Position numbers and translations under genes: made by a program. This document shows positions 34,515-45,875 of a DNA stretch of 64,000 bases, in pieces. The DNA is taken from the NCBI GenBank assembly GCA_023853785.1, contig JAJIRX010000500.1, positions 868,001-932,000 of the forward strand, given 5' to 3'. A model generated the notes under the pieces. That model was not told the DNA's origin. It saw only the letters and a list, made by a program, of their open reading frames with translations, and did no database searches. Positions within the stretch are counted from its first letter, which is position 1. The number at the start of each line of letters is the position of its first letter. The DNA comes from Psilocybe azurescens. Lineage: Eukaryota > Basidiomycota > Agaricomycetes > Agaricales > Agrocybaceae.

Positions 34515-36450
34515 ATGAATGATTTGGCAGCCAGTCTCGAGCATACAGGGAGTCACGTCCTGCGTCGAAGCGCTCGCCTTCTCTCGGTTTCCAACAAAGC
34601 AGCCATTGTTGCATCGTTTGAACAAGAGCTATCTGTGGAGTTATCCCCACCTGCATCTCGAAAGCGCAAGCACAGCACCAAAGTTGTATCTCAAGAGCAA
34701 ACACCAGAGGTACCAACACCCAAGCCGTTCGTTGAAAGCAAAAGAGAACTCATAAGGAGCCTAAAATTAAAAAAGTTGACGAGGATGAATTTGTTGCCGA
34801 TACGTCACCCTCTAAGCGCAGGAAGACAAGAGAACGCAAGCCCAGTCCAGTCTACATAATACCTAATATCGAGACGAAGGAAACGTCGTTTAAAGGTCGA
34901 CTTGGTACGTCCTAATTTATCTATAGCTTTCTAAACCTAATAACATTATATGTCCACATCACATGAAGGTTATGCTTGTCTCAATACAATCCTACGAAAT
35001 AAGAAACCAGCAACAGAATCTGTGTTTTGTTCAAGGACTTGTCGGTACGATATACACACCTTTACCATCTTTGAGACTCATCAATATGAGTAGGCTCGAC
35101 TCCGTTCGTAAGAGCGGTATAGACTGGGTAAAGGATCTGGGACGGAAGAATGTGGAAGATCTCTTAACAATCATACAATGGAATGAAGACAATGTGAAGC
35201 GCCTTGAATCTAGTCTGCTTAACTGCCCAACTGATGCACGTTTTAGAACATACGATTTTTTAGACTTTCTTCGGAAATGTTCCCTTACGCTTCTCATGGA
35301 GCTCATGGATATTCTCTTGAATACTGTGCTCCAGAGTTAGCCAAAGCAGGCGATCTTGCCAAGAAATATGGACATAGGCTCACAACTCATCCTGGTCAAT
35401 ATACACAACTAGGAAGCCCCAAACCTGCTGTCGTCGAAGCTGCCATTCGTGACTTGAGTTATCATGCTCAAATGTTGGACCTCATGGGCTTGGATAAGGA
35501 CAGCGTTATGATTATTCATGTGAGTTTTCCGTGATAACTCTTTTGTTGACCATTGCCTCACATCTTAAAAGGGTGGTGGTGTGTACGGTGATAAACAGGG
35601 GACTCTGGAACGCTTGAAGAAATCGATCAAAACCCTTCCTGATAACGTACGTAATCGGTTGGTTCTGGAGAATGACGAGGTGCGAATCTGTTGAGACAAC
35701 AATTTTCTTAGCAAAAGGAAGCTGAACACGTATTAGATTTGTTACAATGCGGAGGACCTGTTACCTGTTTGTGAGGAACTGGATATTCCACTGGTTTTTG
35801 GTCAGTGTTAAATATTGACGTTTGCTAGAATTGTCGATTCTTAAGCGGCTCTAGATTATCACCACGACAAGATATTCCCATCTTCTATTCCACCTGCTGT
35901 AATAATTGAAAGAGCCAATGCGATCTGGAAGCGGCGAGGGATCAAGCCGAAACAACATCTCAGCGAGCAACGTCCAGGAGCTGTGACCGTCATGGAGCGA
36001 AGAGCGCATGCAGACAGATGCGAAAATTTGCCAGAAGACTTACCTGATGATATGGGTGAGTCAGATGGATTCTTCATCTATTCTTCGATGTTACTAAAAT
36101 GACAACATCACAGATCTTATGATCGAGGCAAGTCCATATGTTCTCTGAGTAGGATTTTGTTATGGTCACTAAATTATAATTCTAAAGGCGAAAGATAAAG
36201 AACAGGCGGTTTTGTATCTGCATCGAATGTACAACTTACAGCCGGTCAATCATGGTATTTAAATGACCATCTGCACCTCGAGGAGTTCTTTATTAACACT
36301 AGCCTTCATCCACCAGCCTCCTTGCGTCCAGCAACAGCGAATCCGTCTATGCACACCAACGGTCGCAAATCAAACAAACGCGCTCGTGTAAATGCAGAGA
36401 AGGAAGCCGCCGCCAAGGAAAAAGAAGAACTTGCGGATGAGACAGCCTAG
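34515..36450 (+). CDS. uve1: UV-damage endonuclease (UVDE/Uve1)
   Basis: A DNA repair nuclease that nicks 5' of UV photoproducts and starts an alternative excision pathway. The start at 34515 (MNDLAASLEHTG) gives a basic, disordered N-terminus with a KRK cluster (SRKRKHS) suited to nuclear or mitochondrial import. The TIM-barrel core follows: GRLGYACLNT, FCSRTCR, LDSVRKSGIDWVKDLGRKN, FRISSEMFPYASH (across a frame break), LTTHPGQYTQLGSP, VMIIHGGGVYGDK, LVLENDE, LVFDYHH, and HAD..ENLP near the end. Metal-binding His, Glu and Asp positions of the family appear present. The C-terminal basic stretch GRKSNKRARVN ends at TAG 36448-36450. Frame breaks lie near 34790, 35265 and 36270. Confidence 0.87.
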
Positions 36451-37073
36451 CTCCTAGTGGTAATTGATGGGTTCGGAATCGTCGGTTGTCGGTTGTCAAC
36501 TGTCAGCCAACCTTCAGGCCTCAGGTCCGACAGTAAATGTCCACCCATCCGATCAACGAAATTTTCGCTGATTCTTTCAAGCTGCCATGCTTGGATGTCC
36601 GGTGTATGTATATGTTATAGTATTTGCATGCTGTAATAAATATCCTTGAGAGCGTAGGTCGCCCTATGAAATTCCAAGTCTTGCATGAAAAGGAAGCCGT
36701 ATCATTGTTATCCATGATGTTCATTCGTTTGTGCAGAGTAGAAATGACATAGAAAGAAATGCTACGCGTCTTGAGAAGTGTGTGAAAGCTACCAACGGAT
36801 GCTGGAAAAAATGATATGGCACATTAAAAAAAAACCGAAACGTTGACGTTGTAAATAACATATAAATCGTAGAAAAGGGGGATATGCTTGGGATATATAA
36901 TACAGTAGCAATGACAGGACGGGCGGGAGCGAGAACTGTAAAAAAACATGGTTTCCAAATTGCGAAATATATAAAAGCGGACGAAAAGAAAGGACACAAA
37001 ACCGAAAGCATTGAGGGCATAGACGATAATAACGATATGAAAAGAGATCTGAGAGGAACATTTGGCCTTACGC
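36451..37073. other. Convergent 3' interval
   Basis: About 620 bases between the ends of two converging genes. AT-rich and pyrimidine-rich stretches look like untranslated regions. Open frames here have no recognisable content. Confidence 0.45.
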
Positions 37074-40000
37074 CTAGTGATTAGGGTTGAAGCTGGTGAC
37101 AGCTAAAGCTCCAAGCCAAGCCATTTCCATCACTGCGCGTCCGATGGGAGTCAAGATAGGCATCGTGTCGAAAGAGCTACTATCTTCGTCTTCTTCTGGA
37201 GGTTCTGAGGCCCGGGGTTAGGAACCAACTTGGACAAGCCTATCTTATCGAAACCCTCCGGTACGAACTCGATGCCTGATTCACGAGAATGACAGACACC
37301 GATAACATAGTCGTCTTTTCGTTGGCATACAGGGATACTTTCGTAGGCTTCTTCCAGCGACCCGCAGATGGCCAGGCCAACGTCGGGTATGCGAACACCA
37401 GATCCCTGCAGATCGCGATAGGAGAATACGCGGGCAGTGATGTGGAATGTGTGGAGGAGGACAGATTTGTCGTTTGCAGCTTCGCCAGCAGCTTCCTGAG
37501 AGCGTTTCTTTTCTCCTGACCTACTTTTGCTCGTTTCTTCCGCGGTGGGAGGCGCCTTGGCAAAAGTCTTGTAGTAGATTAGTAGATACTGACGAGAATG
37601 TGTTGGGATAGAAGGCGGGTCGTATGGATATTTACGAGCTGAATACGAGTCGGTCTCTCCTGGCCAAAGGGGCAGAAGCATGTATAGAGCTTCGTCGGGC
37701 ACTGTCTCGAATATATCCGTCGGCGTAGGGTTCTTGGTGTCGGCGTCGCGCTTAGAAGGTTTCTTCGGATGCTGGTCCCGTTTACGCCTGTGCTGCCCAC
37801 CATGATTCGAAGAACCTTTGATCTCTCCAGTGGCGGGTAGAAGACCAACGTCTTGGAAAGACGTGTTGAGGTCGTCAACGATGCCTTTGCGCGCCTCCGA
37901 GTTAGTGCGTGGCTGCGTAACAGGCCAAGGAGGTTTGTAGGAAGCGTCGAGGTATTGGTTCGCTCGAGGCCCATTGCGATCACTTCCTTTCGACCTTCCC
38001 CACCCAAAGATACCAGTCGAAGAATGTTCTTGATGAGCATTTTCGAACACTTCTGGCGGAAGGGCAGCGTAGGTCTCTCGATGAGGAGTGCGGGTTGGGT
38101 ATCTGGAAATTCCAGGAATTCCGTCCGAGCTATCATCCTCGCCGTCCTCATCCACACCGTCGTTGGAATCATACTGGTCACGACGTTTTGACTTTGAGTG
38201 ACTTTTGCTGTGGACGGTACGAGAGATTGTGCGGTCGGAGGAGGCAGTCGCCTGGCTTCGAATGGAATGCTCAATGGATCCGGTGGAACCGATAGAGTTG
38301 ACGACTTCAGACTGATCGGGAGTCGTTCCGGCAGAACTGTCGATCATGGTACCGCTGTCTCCACTAGAAACGGCAAAAGACACGCTCCCAGCGCTGCTTT
38401 CGGAACTATCTGGAAGGGGCATATCAGCGGCAACAACTTCCCTCGACTTGGCCTCGCTTTTCGCCCCAGACCGTCTTGACGAAGAAGCACCGCCAGTTCT
38501 GCTTTTGTCCTTCTCCCTTTCTTTGCCCTTTCTCTCCTTGGTCCGCGACTCCTTGTCTTTGCTCCCCAACTCCTTGTCTTTGCTCCTCGACTCCTTGTCT
38601 TTGCTTCTCGACTCCTTGTCTTTGCTCCTCGACGACTGATGCCTGTCATGATCACGTTCATTCTCCTTTCTCGCACTTTCCATATGTCGAGGGCTCGTGC
38701 GACCGCTATCATCCAGTAAACCGTGGGTGTCCAATTTCCGGGTGGTGTTGGTGCTCGTATAGGCTTTCTGCACACGCCGGGTAGCTAGCAAAATCATGTT
38801 CGACTTCTTGCGGCTATTGCCAACAGAGTCTTTGGAGGACACCTGACCGTTCGAGGATCCAGCGTGACGGGAGGATGACGTGGTTGCTTGCCCGGTGGTG
38901 GAAGATGATGATCTACGGTGGTTCCGACTGAGCGAGAATGCTGCTGCTTTGGAATGCTTGTGGATGGTGACGGTTGGTCCATCAGCCTGGTCGCGACCCG
39001 TCCCACTGAGGCCAGCGGGACTGCGTATATGCTGAGCATGCAACCGTTGTTGAGCAGGTTTCCCTGATTCAGCCGCTGGAAAACAAAATGAGTTTAGTCA
39101 CAGTTTTTTGTTGTTGTTGCAAGTAGGATTAAGCACGTACAAGGAGCATTCTTGCGCTGAACTTTGTGGTTGCCGAGATGAAAGTTAGACCAGATCTCTT
39201 CGGAGTCGGGGGCCATTCCGTTCCATTTGGGTTTGGTGGCAGCTGTCTTGTCCTTGTCCCTGTCTTTATGTTTGCTGTCAGATTTATCAAGCATGGCACT
39301 TGATCCGCTCGTGTGGAAATCTGGAAATGTACTCGTGCTCGCGCGAGGGAAAAGGTTGGCGATGCTCGGACGTTCCCTCTCGTTGCCATTATGGCGACGG
39401 CTAGGCTGTTCGTCCGGATTTTCCTTGACTTTTCTGCTACTCCACTTTGAATTTAGCTCTCGGTCTTTCGCGTTGGCCCAAGATGTGGTTATGTTCTTGT
39501 GCATGATATCCGTACTTGAAACGGTGCTTGTTCGCCGAGCTGCACTATTAGTACTTGCTTTACGGAAGAACCTGCTACTAAGATCAGTGTCCCCAACTAT
39601 ATCTTGCATTTCAGATGAATCGAATGTGACGACGCCGTTGAGACTAAATTCTTGAATCCAGTTGAGACTGTCGGGTACAGAAGCCTCTACTGCAGTTGAA
39701 CCGTTAATCGAAGAGAAGGGGTGGATGAGGTTGCCGTCAAAGGGCTATCTGAGGGTGTGATAAGGGGTAAATCTTTGTCTCGTTGAGCTGTCATCGACCT
39801 TTTGCGGAGATTTTGCCAATCGCCTTCACTTTCCGGTACAGATGTCGGTGCAGGAGGTAGAGGACGTTCGTGTGATGAAGACTCGCCACTCTGCATGAAG
39901 CTGCGTTCTATCATACTTTTACTGCCCCGTCTATCTTTGGAGAAATCATAATCCCATGGTCTATTGTCCGGAAACGAGTCGTGGTAGGAGTTGTCAGACT

Positions 40001-41173
40001 GTTTCTTGGGAATGGCCATTGCAGCGCTGCCTCTTCGTTCAGACTGAATCGGCATAAAACTTTCTCGACTGGCGTTTGTATAGTCGATAGTCCCGCGATC
40101 GCTGATGTCTGGGACTGCAGACTCTATTTCAATGTCGGGTTCGTACTCTTCGCCGTCACCGTCACCCTCAAAATCCTCCTCCGAAAGATAGATACTGGAG
40201 TCTCGATTTGTAGAGGTGTATCGAATAGGAGGACCAGGTGGCCGTGGTTCAGGAGGGATGGGATGTCGACCAATCATATCGTCATCGTCGTCCGAGGTGT
40301 CGTTGGCAGATGTTTGCGGTGTCGTGCTGGAATAATCGCTAGTCCTGGAGGCAGCGCGGGAGTTGTCCCCTCTTGGCCTAGATAATGATGATACGGAGGC
40401 AGACGCAGAGGATGTGCCAAATGTATGGGAAGAGGCGGTATCCGAGTCTTGTGCCTTAGCCTTTCCCGCCGCCCTGGCACCCCTGCTCGGTGGTCTTGTT
40501 CGAGCGGACGATTCCCAATCATTTTGAGTCGGATAATGTGATTTGTAAGTGAGAGGATGATGGCTGCCCACAACAGATGGGCGAGGGGTGGTATCCTGTA
40601 GTATACTCGGTGATATTGATATTTCATCATCCTCAGGAAGTCGAGTCAAGGGATCAACTGGAGGTTGCGATGAAGACGAGGAAGCACTCGAAGGAGCAGC
40701 GCCGAACGAGAAGGTCGACAAATCGTTCTGGGTGTACAATTCGGGAGTAAGAGGGCTTAGTTTCCCGGTGCGAGCGAGGTGGAGGTGGAGTTAACCCTTG
40801 ATACGCCTGTGTCTCTGTGGAAGACGGAGGTATTGAGCTAAAGTAGGTTTAAGTGAAGTGCATGACACTGATGTTGAGAGACAGAGACTGACTGTACAGT
40901 TTTAGACCTGTCGTCGACGACATCGCGATGACTGATTTTTGAACCAATTACACGCTTGGTCGGACTTGAAGTGTGTACCGAGCTTATATTTGATGAGTTT
41001 GCACGATCGCTCGGCAGCGAAGGCGAGGATGGAGTGGATTGTACGCCAATATTGGTCTGTGGGACGAGAGGCAGTCTGGAGGAGGTGGCCGACGATGGAG
41101 CCGAGTCTGGATGCTGCTTGCTGCTATTCTTGTTGGCAATTGACTTTGCGCGCCGCAAGGTAAAGAGGTGCAT
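37074..41173 (-). CDS. Large low-complexity protein, conserved C-terminal region, function unknown
   Basis: Starts at 41173 (MHLFTLRRAKSIANKN) and ends at 37074 after SFNPNH. The N-terminal two thirds are disordered: Ser-rich stretches, an acidic patch (EDFEGDGDGEEYEPDIEIE), and a run of four RSKDKES-like heptapeptides. The C-terminal 200 residues look folded: DEALYMLLPLWPGETD, RQYLLIYYKTFAKAPP, LLHTFHITARVFSYRDLQ, IPDVGLAICGSLEEAYESIP, VIGVCHSRESGIEFVPEGFDK and a hydrophobic end (MEMAWLGALAVTSFN). I do not recognise the family. Introns lie near 40790-40890, 39620-39690 and 39060-39140. One frame break is likely near 37200. A role in membrane or signalling scaffolding is possible but unsupported. 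Confidence 0.6.
38547..38630. repeat. 21-nt coding minisatellite, four copies
   Basis: Four tandem 21-base units (gactccttgtctttgctcc-like on the plus strand) encode SKDKE(S/L)(R/G) heptapeptides on the minus strand. The copies differ at only one to three positions, so the array is recent or kept uniform. The unit is a multiple of three and tolerates copy-number change without losing frame. Confidence 0.88.
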
Positions 41174-41181
41174 TGCTGGGT

Positions 41182-41218
41182 AGAGAGAGAGAGGAGAAAA
41201 GAAAAGAAAAGAAAAACA
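41182..41218. repeat. GA / GAAAA microsatellite
   Basis: A purine tract with GA dinucleotides followed by GAAAA units, just upstream of the start codon of the minus-strand gene ending at 37074. It may form part of a pyrimidine-rich 5' leader of that gene, a common fungal promoter feature. Confidence 0.7.
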
Positions 41219-44200
41219 ATGTACTCGGTGTGAGTTTGGACAAGAGCCGTCTCTGTGCGACCAAAGTTTGTCCAACTGGGGAACAAGGACACACACAATC
41301 AAATTATACCGCCCGCACACGTGGCATTTCTCCCGCGTGCGCTGCCATGTGGCTACGGCAATCACGAACAACTACTGCACTCAACACTCATCTACCTCAC
41401 TATCTATCTAGCTGTTGTTACCCCCGCCAACATCTTATAAAACCCTATTCTTAGCCAATTCTATCTGCTTTATCCCCAGGTCTATCACACAGCCCTGTTA
41501 TTATGCGATAGCAGTTATTCACCCAAACACTGCTCATCCAGCCGGGACCGTCAATGTCACAAACGCGTTCTGTCTACCAGGAAAACTTTGCCGGGTTTGT
41601 ACATAACGTGTCCAGCCCTGTCTGTCTCTCAGGCCATGTTATTGGGCTGTCTGCGCCGCTTAACTCACACTCGCTTCCTTTGGCCGTCTTACTGGGGTTG
41701 TTTCAACCTGCCCACTGGACCCATCTATATATGACTCAATATTTCTGACATCTCAGATACATCGTTGAGCAAATTTAGCGTCGTCAAAACTTCCGACTTC
41801 TCCTTATCTCAAATGGATGCCACCGATAGTGATGCATTTCAATGGGATCTGATGCACTACACTGCAGTAGGCCTTACTTGGACGCATTTTCTCTCTGATT
41901 AGAAGCAGTCACGATAACGTGGCAGAATGATTGTTTGAAGGCAAATTTCCTACAAGTCTGTTTGCTTGATACACTGGTACTGGTAATCGTCACCACGATT
42001 CCCGTGTCCCGGTCGAATGCTAATGGACCTACGGATGCTACTTTCATGACAGATCGTCCACGGATAGTCGTGATGGTAATAACATACAGGAACCTACAAA
42101 TCACCACAGGTACATAATAAGCTCCGATATCGTGCATACGTCACTCTGCACCGATCTTTCGAACTATTTCGACAACGTGACATACAGGATGTTATCGCAC
42201 CAGAAAAGAATGAACCGTGCGTTTAAAATCGTCTGCTGCATTATGCATCGCATAAATTATCGGAGTTAATTTTATCTTTCCGTTAGATTTTGGCCATGCT
42301 GTCTGGGCTGGGCCTGGAACCCGCACTGGTGTCAATAAACTGCAGAACCACGCAAAAGAAGGTTTGGATACACCGTCGATTCAACAAACTGACGAAAAAA
42401 TTGGTCACATTCTGGCCACATGAACTACTGACCCTCTTCAAACCGCTGTAGTCCTCAGGAACCCGCGGCAAAATATTTATGAAATATGTACTTCTCAGCA
42501 TTTTCTGGATAAGTACATCGGAACGGGTCATGCCACCTCATGTCGGCACCGGTTGTCGTGCATTGGCGACATCTGCCTGATTCCTTCATCGTATGTCAGG
42601 AAAAAACATGCTATTTTAGGTTGAATAAATTGATAAAGCCTCTAAGGTTTACTCTTCCTCCGTCTTCTTTCAAATTCAGTTGGTGATATGCCTTGTACAG
42701 ACCCAATATATCGTGGCGTATGACTGTCTGGGAGTCGTCGGATGGATCATAGCCTATACAGTAGACAACAGCGGCGTGGTCAGGCTGCATACTGTTGATC
42801 ACGTTTCGACCTTTTGACTCCTTGTCAGAAGTAAAATATTGGCGGCTGGGTTATTCTTGTCTTCTCCCAAAGGTTTCCCTCCTGGATCCGTTTATTTTCG
42901 TGCCTGGTGACGCATTCTGTCTGGGGATGTAACTTCTATAGTCTAGATTCTCTCATGGGACTCCCGACCTGACTCAAAACTTGGGAGTCAAAACATTCAA
43001 AATGGATAAATCTGCTGGGATGCACACATTTTCAAAATGATCTCTCGTAACACTCTGGGCTAATCGGCTCTTGTACACCGCACTACTTACCACATGCATT
43101 TATTGCAATGCCGAAGGCGTCAAAATGGGATACCTGCGGCAAAATTTCCTTCTTTCACATCCTGTCGAAACTGCAAGACCCCTTGGGGCTCTCGTTACAT
43201 CATGTTTCTCGTGAACTCGTCCTTGTCGGCGTTCCGTAACATAGAGGAACTCGGTCCGAGCTCCAATTTTATCTTTACATACAATGATAATTATAATATT
43301 TTTTCCAACTGGGACCGATAAATTCCCAAACGCGCAGATTTTTGGATTTCGCGTTCGCCGCCGCCGATAAGAGAAACGATGTAACTGGGATCGAGTAGTA
43401 TTTGCACGGTACTTGATGCGCGTCCTACGAAACAGATCGTTGTTGTTATGCTAAATTTTAATACCGACAGGATTCGGAGAACGGTGTTGCTGTTCCTCAG
43501 TCAGGTACTGGCATTCTTGCTGGTTAGTGATGAAACCTTACTGACAACACTTGGGCATGCGTTACGCGACCATGAAGGAGTTCAATGACCGATTTACAAA
43601 GTTTGGAAGTTTTCAGTGAGGAAGTGCGAAATATTACCCCAATATGTAACTTATATCAGACATTTTCCTAGAGTCCACACACACACAGAAGCTCCTACTT
43701 ACTCTTTTAAGTGGGACTTCGTCAGTTCTTTTGTGAAGGAACCCACACAAAACCCGCATGCATATATGGTCATACCATTTGGCCAATTATTTAAATTCCC
43801 AAATGTGGAAGTTACTGTATGCAACCCCTGAATTTGGCCAACCCTACTACTTGGCCACTTGCGTTATGCAGCCTCACTTAAAGCCCATAAATCTGCGAAA
43901 AGTAGCAATAAATCCTTCAATCCCTGCACCAAATTAGTCGACACGCTGTGATTTCTAAGAAATCTCACGAGTATCCTGTAATAATTGCCTTATCTTGGAG
44001 GGCCGTCGTGGATACATCACCTTCCAACGGGTTGCAGTTGAATGCAATATATCACGGTATAATAATCAATCATGTTTAGGGTAAGCTATGTAACAGAGAA
44101 GTGTAGTAATTGAACAGACTTGGTGGTCAGTCATCTGGTTTGTAACATATGTGGTGCATCCAGGTTCGATCTATAACGCAAAGAGGGCATCTTTATGGGT

Positions 44201-44220
44201 ATTTTTCTCTTGAAATACTT

Positions 44221-45175
44221 ACAGCTGCATGCAAAAACCTAGACACATTCGAAATTCCAGCTCGTGCGCCTTTGTTTGTATAAACAACCGCTTTTGGTAG
44301 CCATTATGATCACGGTAGTAGCAACCGCTCCAAACATATCTCCAGCTTCTTTTACTGTTCGGCCCATCCCAGTTGCTTCCACAATGTCGTTCACTTTCGT
44401 CCCTCGCAGGCACATAGTTAACACAAGCTCTTGTTGGTCCTCTGGAATATAGTGGTAGTCTCCATGGCGGTTTGATTTAAAGGATATCTACTACTAATTA
44501 CACGGTGTGCGGCCTCTCCATGGTGGGTGGAGCTATTGCTCCACACTTCCCGACGCACCACCAAAAGAGGACTTTCTACGTGAGGCATGACCTGCCAGGA
44601 TACCAAAACGGTTGTTTATACAAACAAAGGCGCACCGAGCAAGGGGTGCCGGGATGACGACCCGTGACCCGAGGTAGGGGGGGGAGCCGGAGGCCTTAAA
44701 AATTATTTTTCAGTCGTTAAGCCCCAAATTCTGGGCCATTGTGAGATAAGGAACTCCCTCTCAAGGTTTAAGAGAAATAAATGAGCCATAGAAGCCAATT
44801 TCAGCTCTTAATAGATTTATTTTTCTGTTTTCTGTCTGATGATGGCATCTGTGGTGGGTCCATGTCACATAATAAAAATGGCAATCCATCTGAATGCTTC
44901 TGAAAATTTTTCAAACTGTTTTGGCTGACTTATTTATGACTATACATGACCAAATCCAACATAAAATAAACTTCATATGCCAAAAACTTGGTTTGTGTTT
45001 TTTATAGCCATCAAAACATACCTGATTGGGACGAAAACATACCCTATATAGAAGGAGGGAGGGGGTCCAGGAGGCCTTACAAAAAATATCTACCCCGGGT
45101 GTTTTCCAACATTCCGGTACCCCTTGGCACCGAGCTGGAATTTCGAATGTTTCTAGGTTTTTCATGCAGCTGTAA
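44221..45175. repeat. Nested inverted repeats
   Basis: The segment 44221-44266 is a near-perfect reverse complement of 45127-45175 (shared core cattcgaaattccagctcg). Within it, 44264-44299 is a near-perfect reverse complement of 44602-44635 (core tttgtttgtataaacaacc). The outer arms are about 46 bases and enclose roughly 950 bases. Such structure is expected of a foldback or MITE-like element, or of two copies of one element inserted in opposite orientation. Confidence 0.75.
44239..44461 (-). pseudogene. Transposase-like helix-turn-helix fragment
   Basis: The minus-strand frame contains YHYIPEDQQELVLTMCLRG, then KVNDIVEATGMGRTV. This matches the general pattern of the N-terminal helix-turn-helix of fungal DDE transposases, where a helix with LxxMxxxG is followed by xxIAxxTGxSxxTV. 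No catalytic DDE domain follows; the frame runs into the inverted repeat instead. I read it as a decayed transposon remnant. Confidence 0.4.
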
Positions 45176-45875
45176 AGACCTCATAAGGTATTACAATTGC
45201 ACATATAATATTTTTGGCTATTTTATTCACGACAGGATTCTCCAATGACTAAAAACATAGTGAAATTTGAGCATCTGTTAACGGTTATCTGAAAAGTGCA
45301 ATTTTAAATGTCAAAAAAAATTCTGTTCATAAGATATGCTTCTGCATCTAAAGGTGACTTTTATTTCCTTTTACATCTTTAGAGTGTTTCAGAGCAAAGA
45401 TCGGAGACAATGTTTGCAGGTGTATGCTTAATCGGAGCCCTATTTAGGCAATCAATGCACGTGCCTAAGCCAAATTCAGGGTAGCCAGGTTTTGTGACCT
45501 TTGACAAAAATATTCACTGAGCAATATATACCAACTCTAAAAATTTAGAACCTCGAGAGGTATATTTCAAGATATATTTAAGACGATTGACGTAAGAAAA
45601 TCGTCATTAAGGGACTCTTAAAGTCATAATTTAACTTGCAACTTGAATTGGCCAGGTTCAGGGTTGTAAACAGTAGTCGTGATCCGTCGACCGTTGTCGG
45701 CGTCAAATCTCGTCAAGTCTCGGTCCCGATAAACGTGCCGATGCCAATCTTGTTCTCAGTCTGAATTTTGGAATCAACAAGAACCCAACAAGAACCCAAG
45801 GAGCCAACAAGGAAGTTACAGCCCAAATTTCTTTAGATACTCTACATATACAAGTGTCCATAAGCCTATCCAACT

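Larger units (their letters stand above)
41219..45875. other. Gene desert with decayed repeats
   Basis: About 4.6 kb with no exon chain I can support. Short frames on both strands are interrupted and lack domains. Its right part holds nested inverted repeats and a transposase-like fragment listed separately. The far right is the 3' flank of the acetoacetyl-CoA synthetase gene. Composition is more AT-rich than in neighbouring genes. Confidence 0.5.

Noticed and set aside
36721..37061. Hydrophobic minus-strand frames between UVDE and the next gene
   Set aside because: They come from translating a purine-rich 3' untranslated stretch and have no conserved features.
42283..43321. Several 60-80 codon frames in the gene desert
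   Set aside because: They are isolated, on both strands, and carry no recognisable motif; I could not link them by plausible introns into one protein.
41219..45875. Possible retroelement or biosynthetic gene island in the gene desert
   Set aside because: No reverse transcriptase, integrase, long terminal repeat, polyketide synthase, peptide synthetase or terpene synthase motif was seen.
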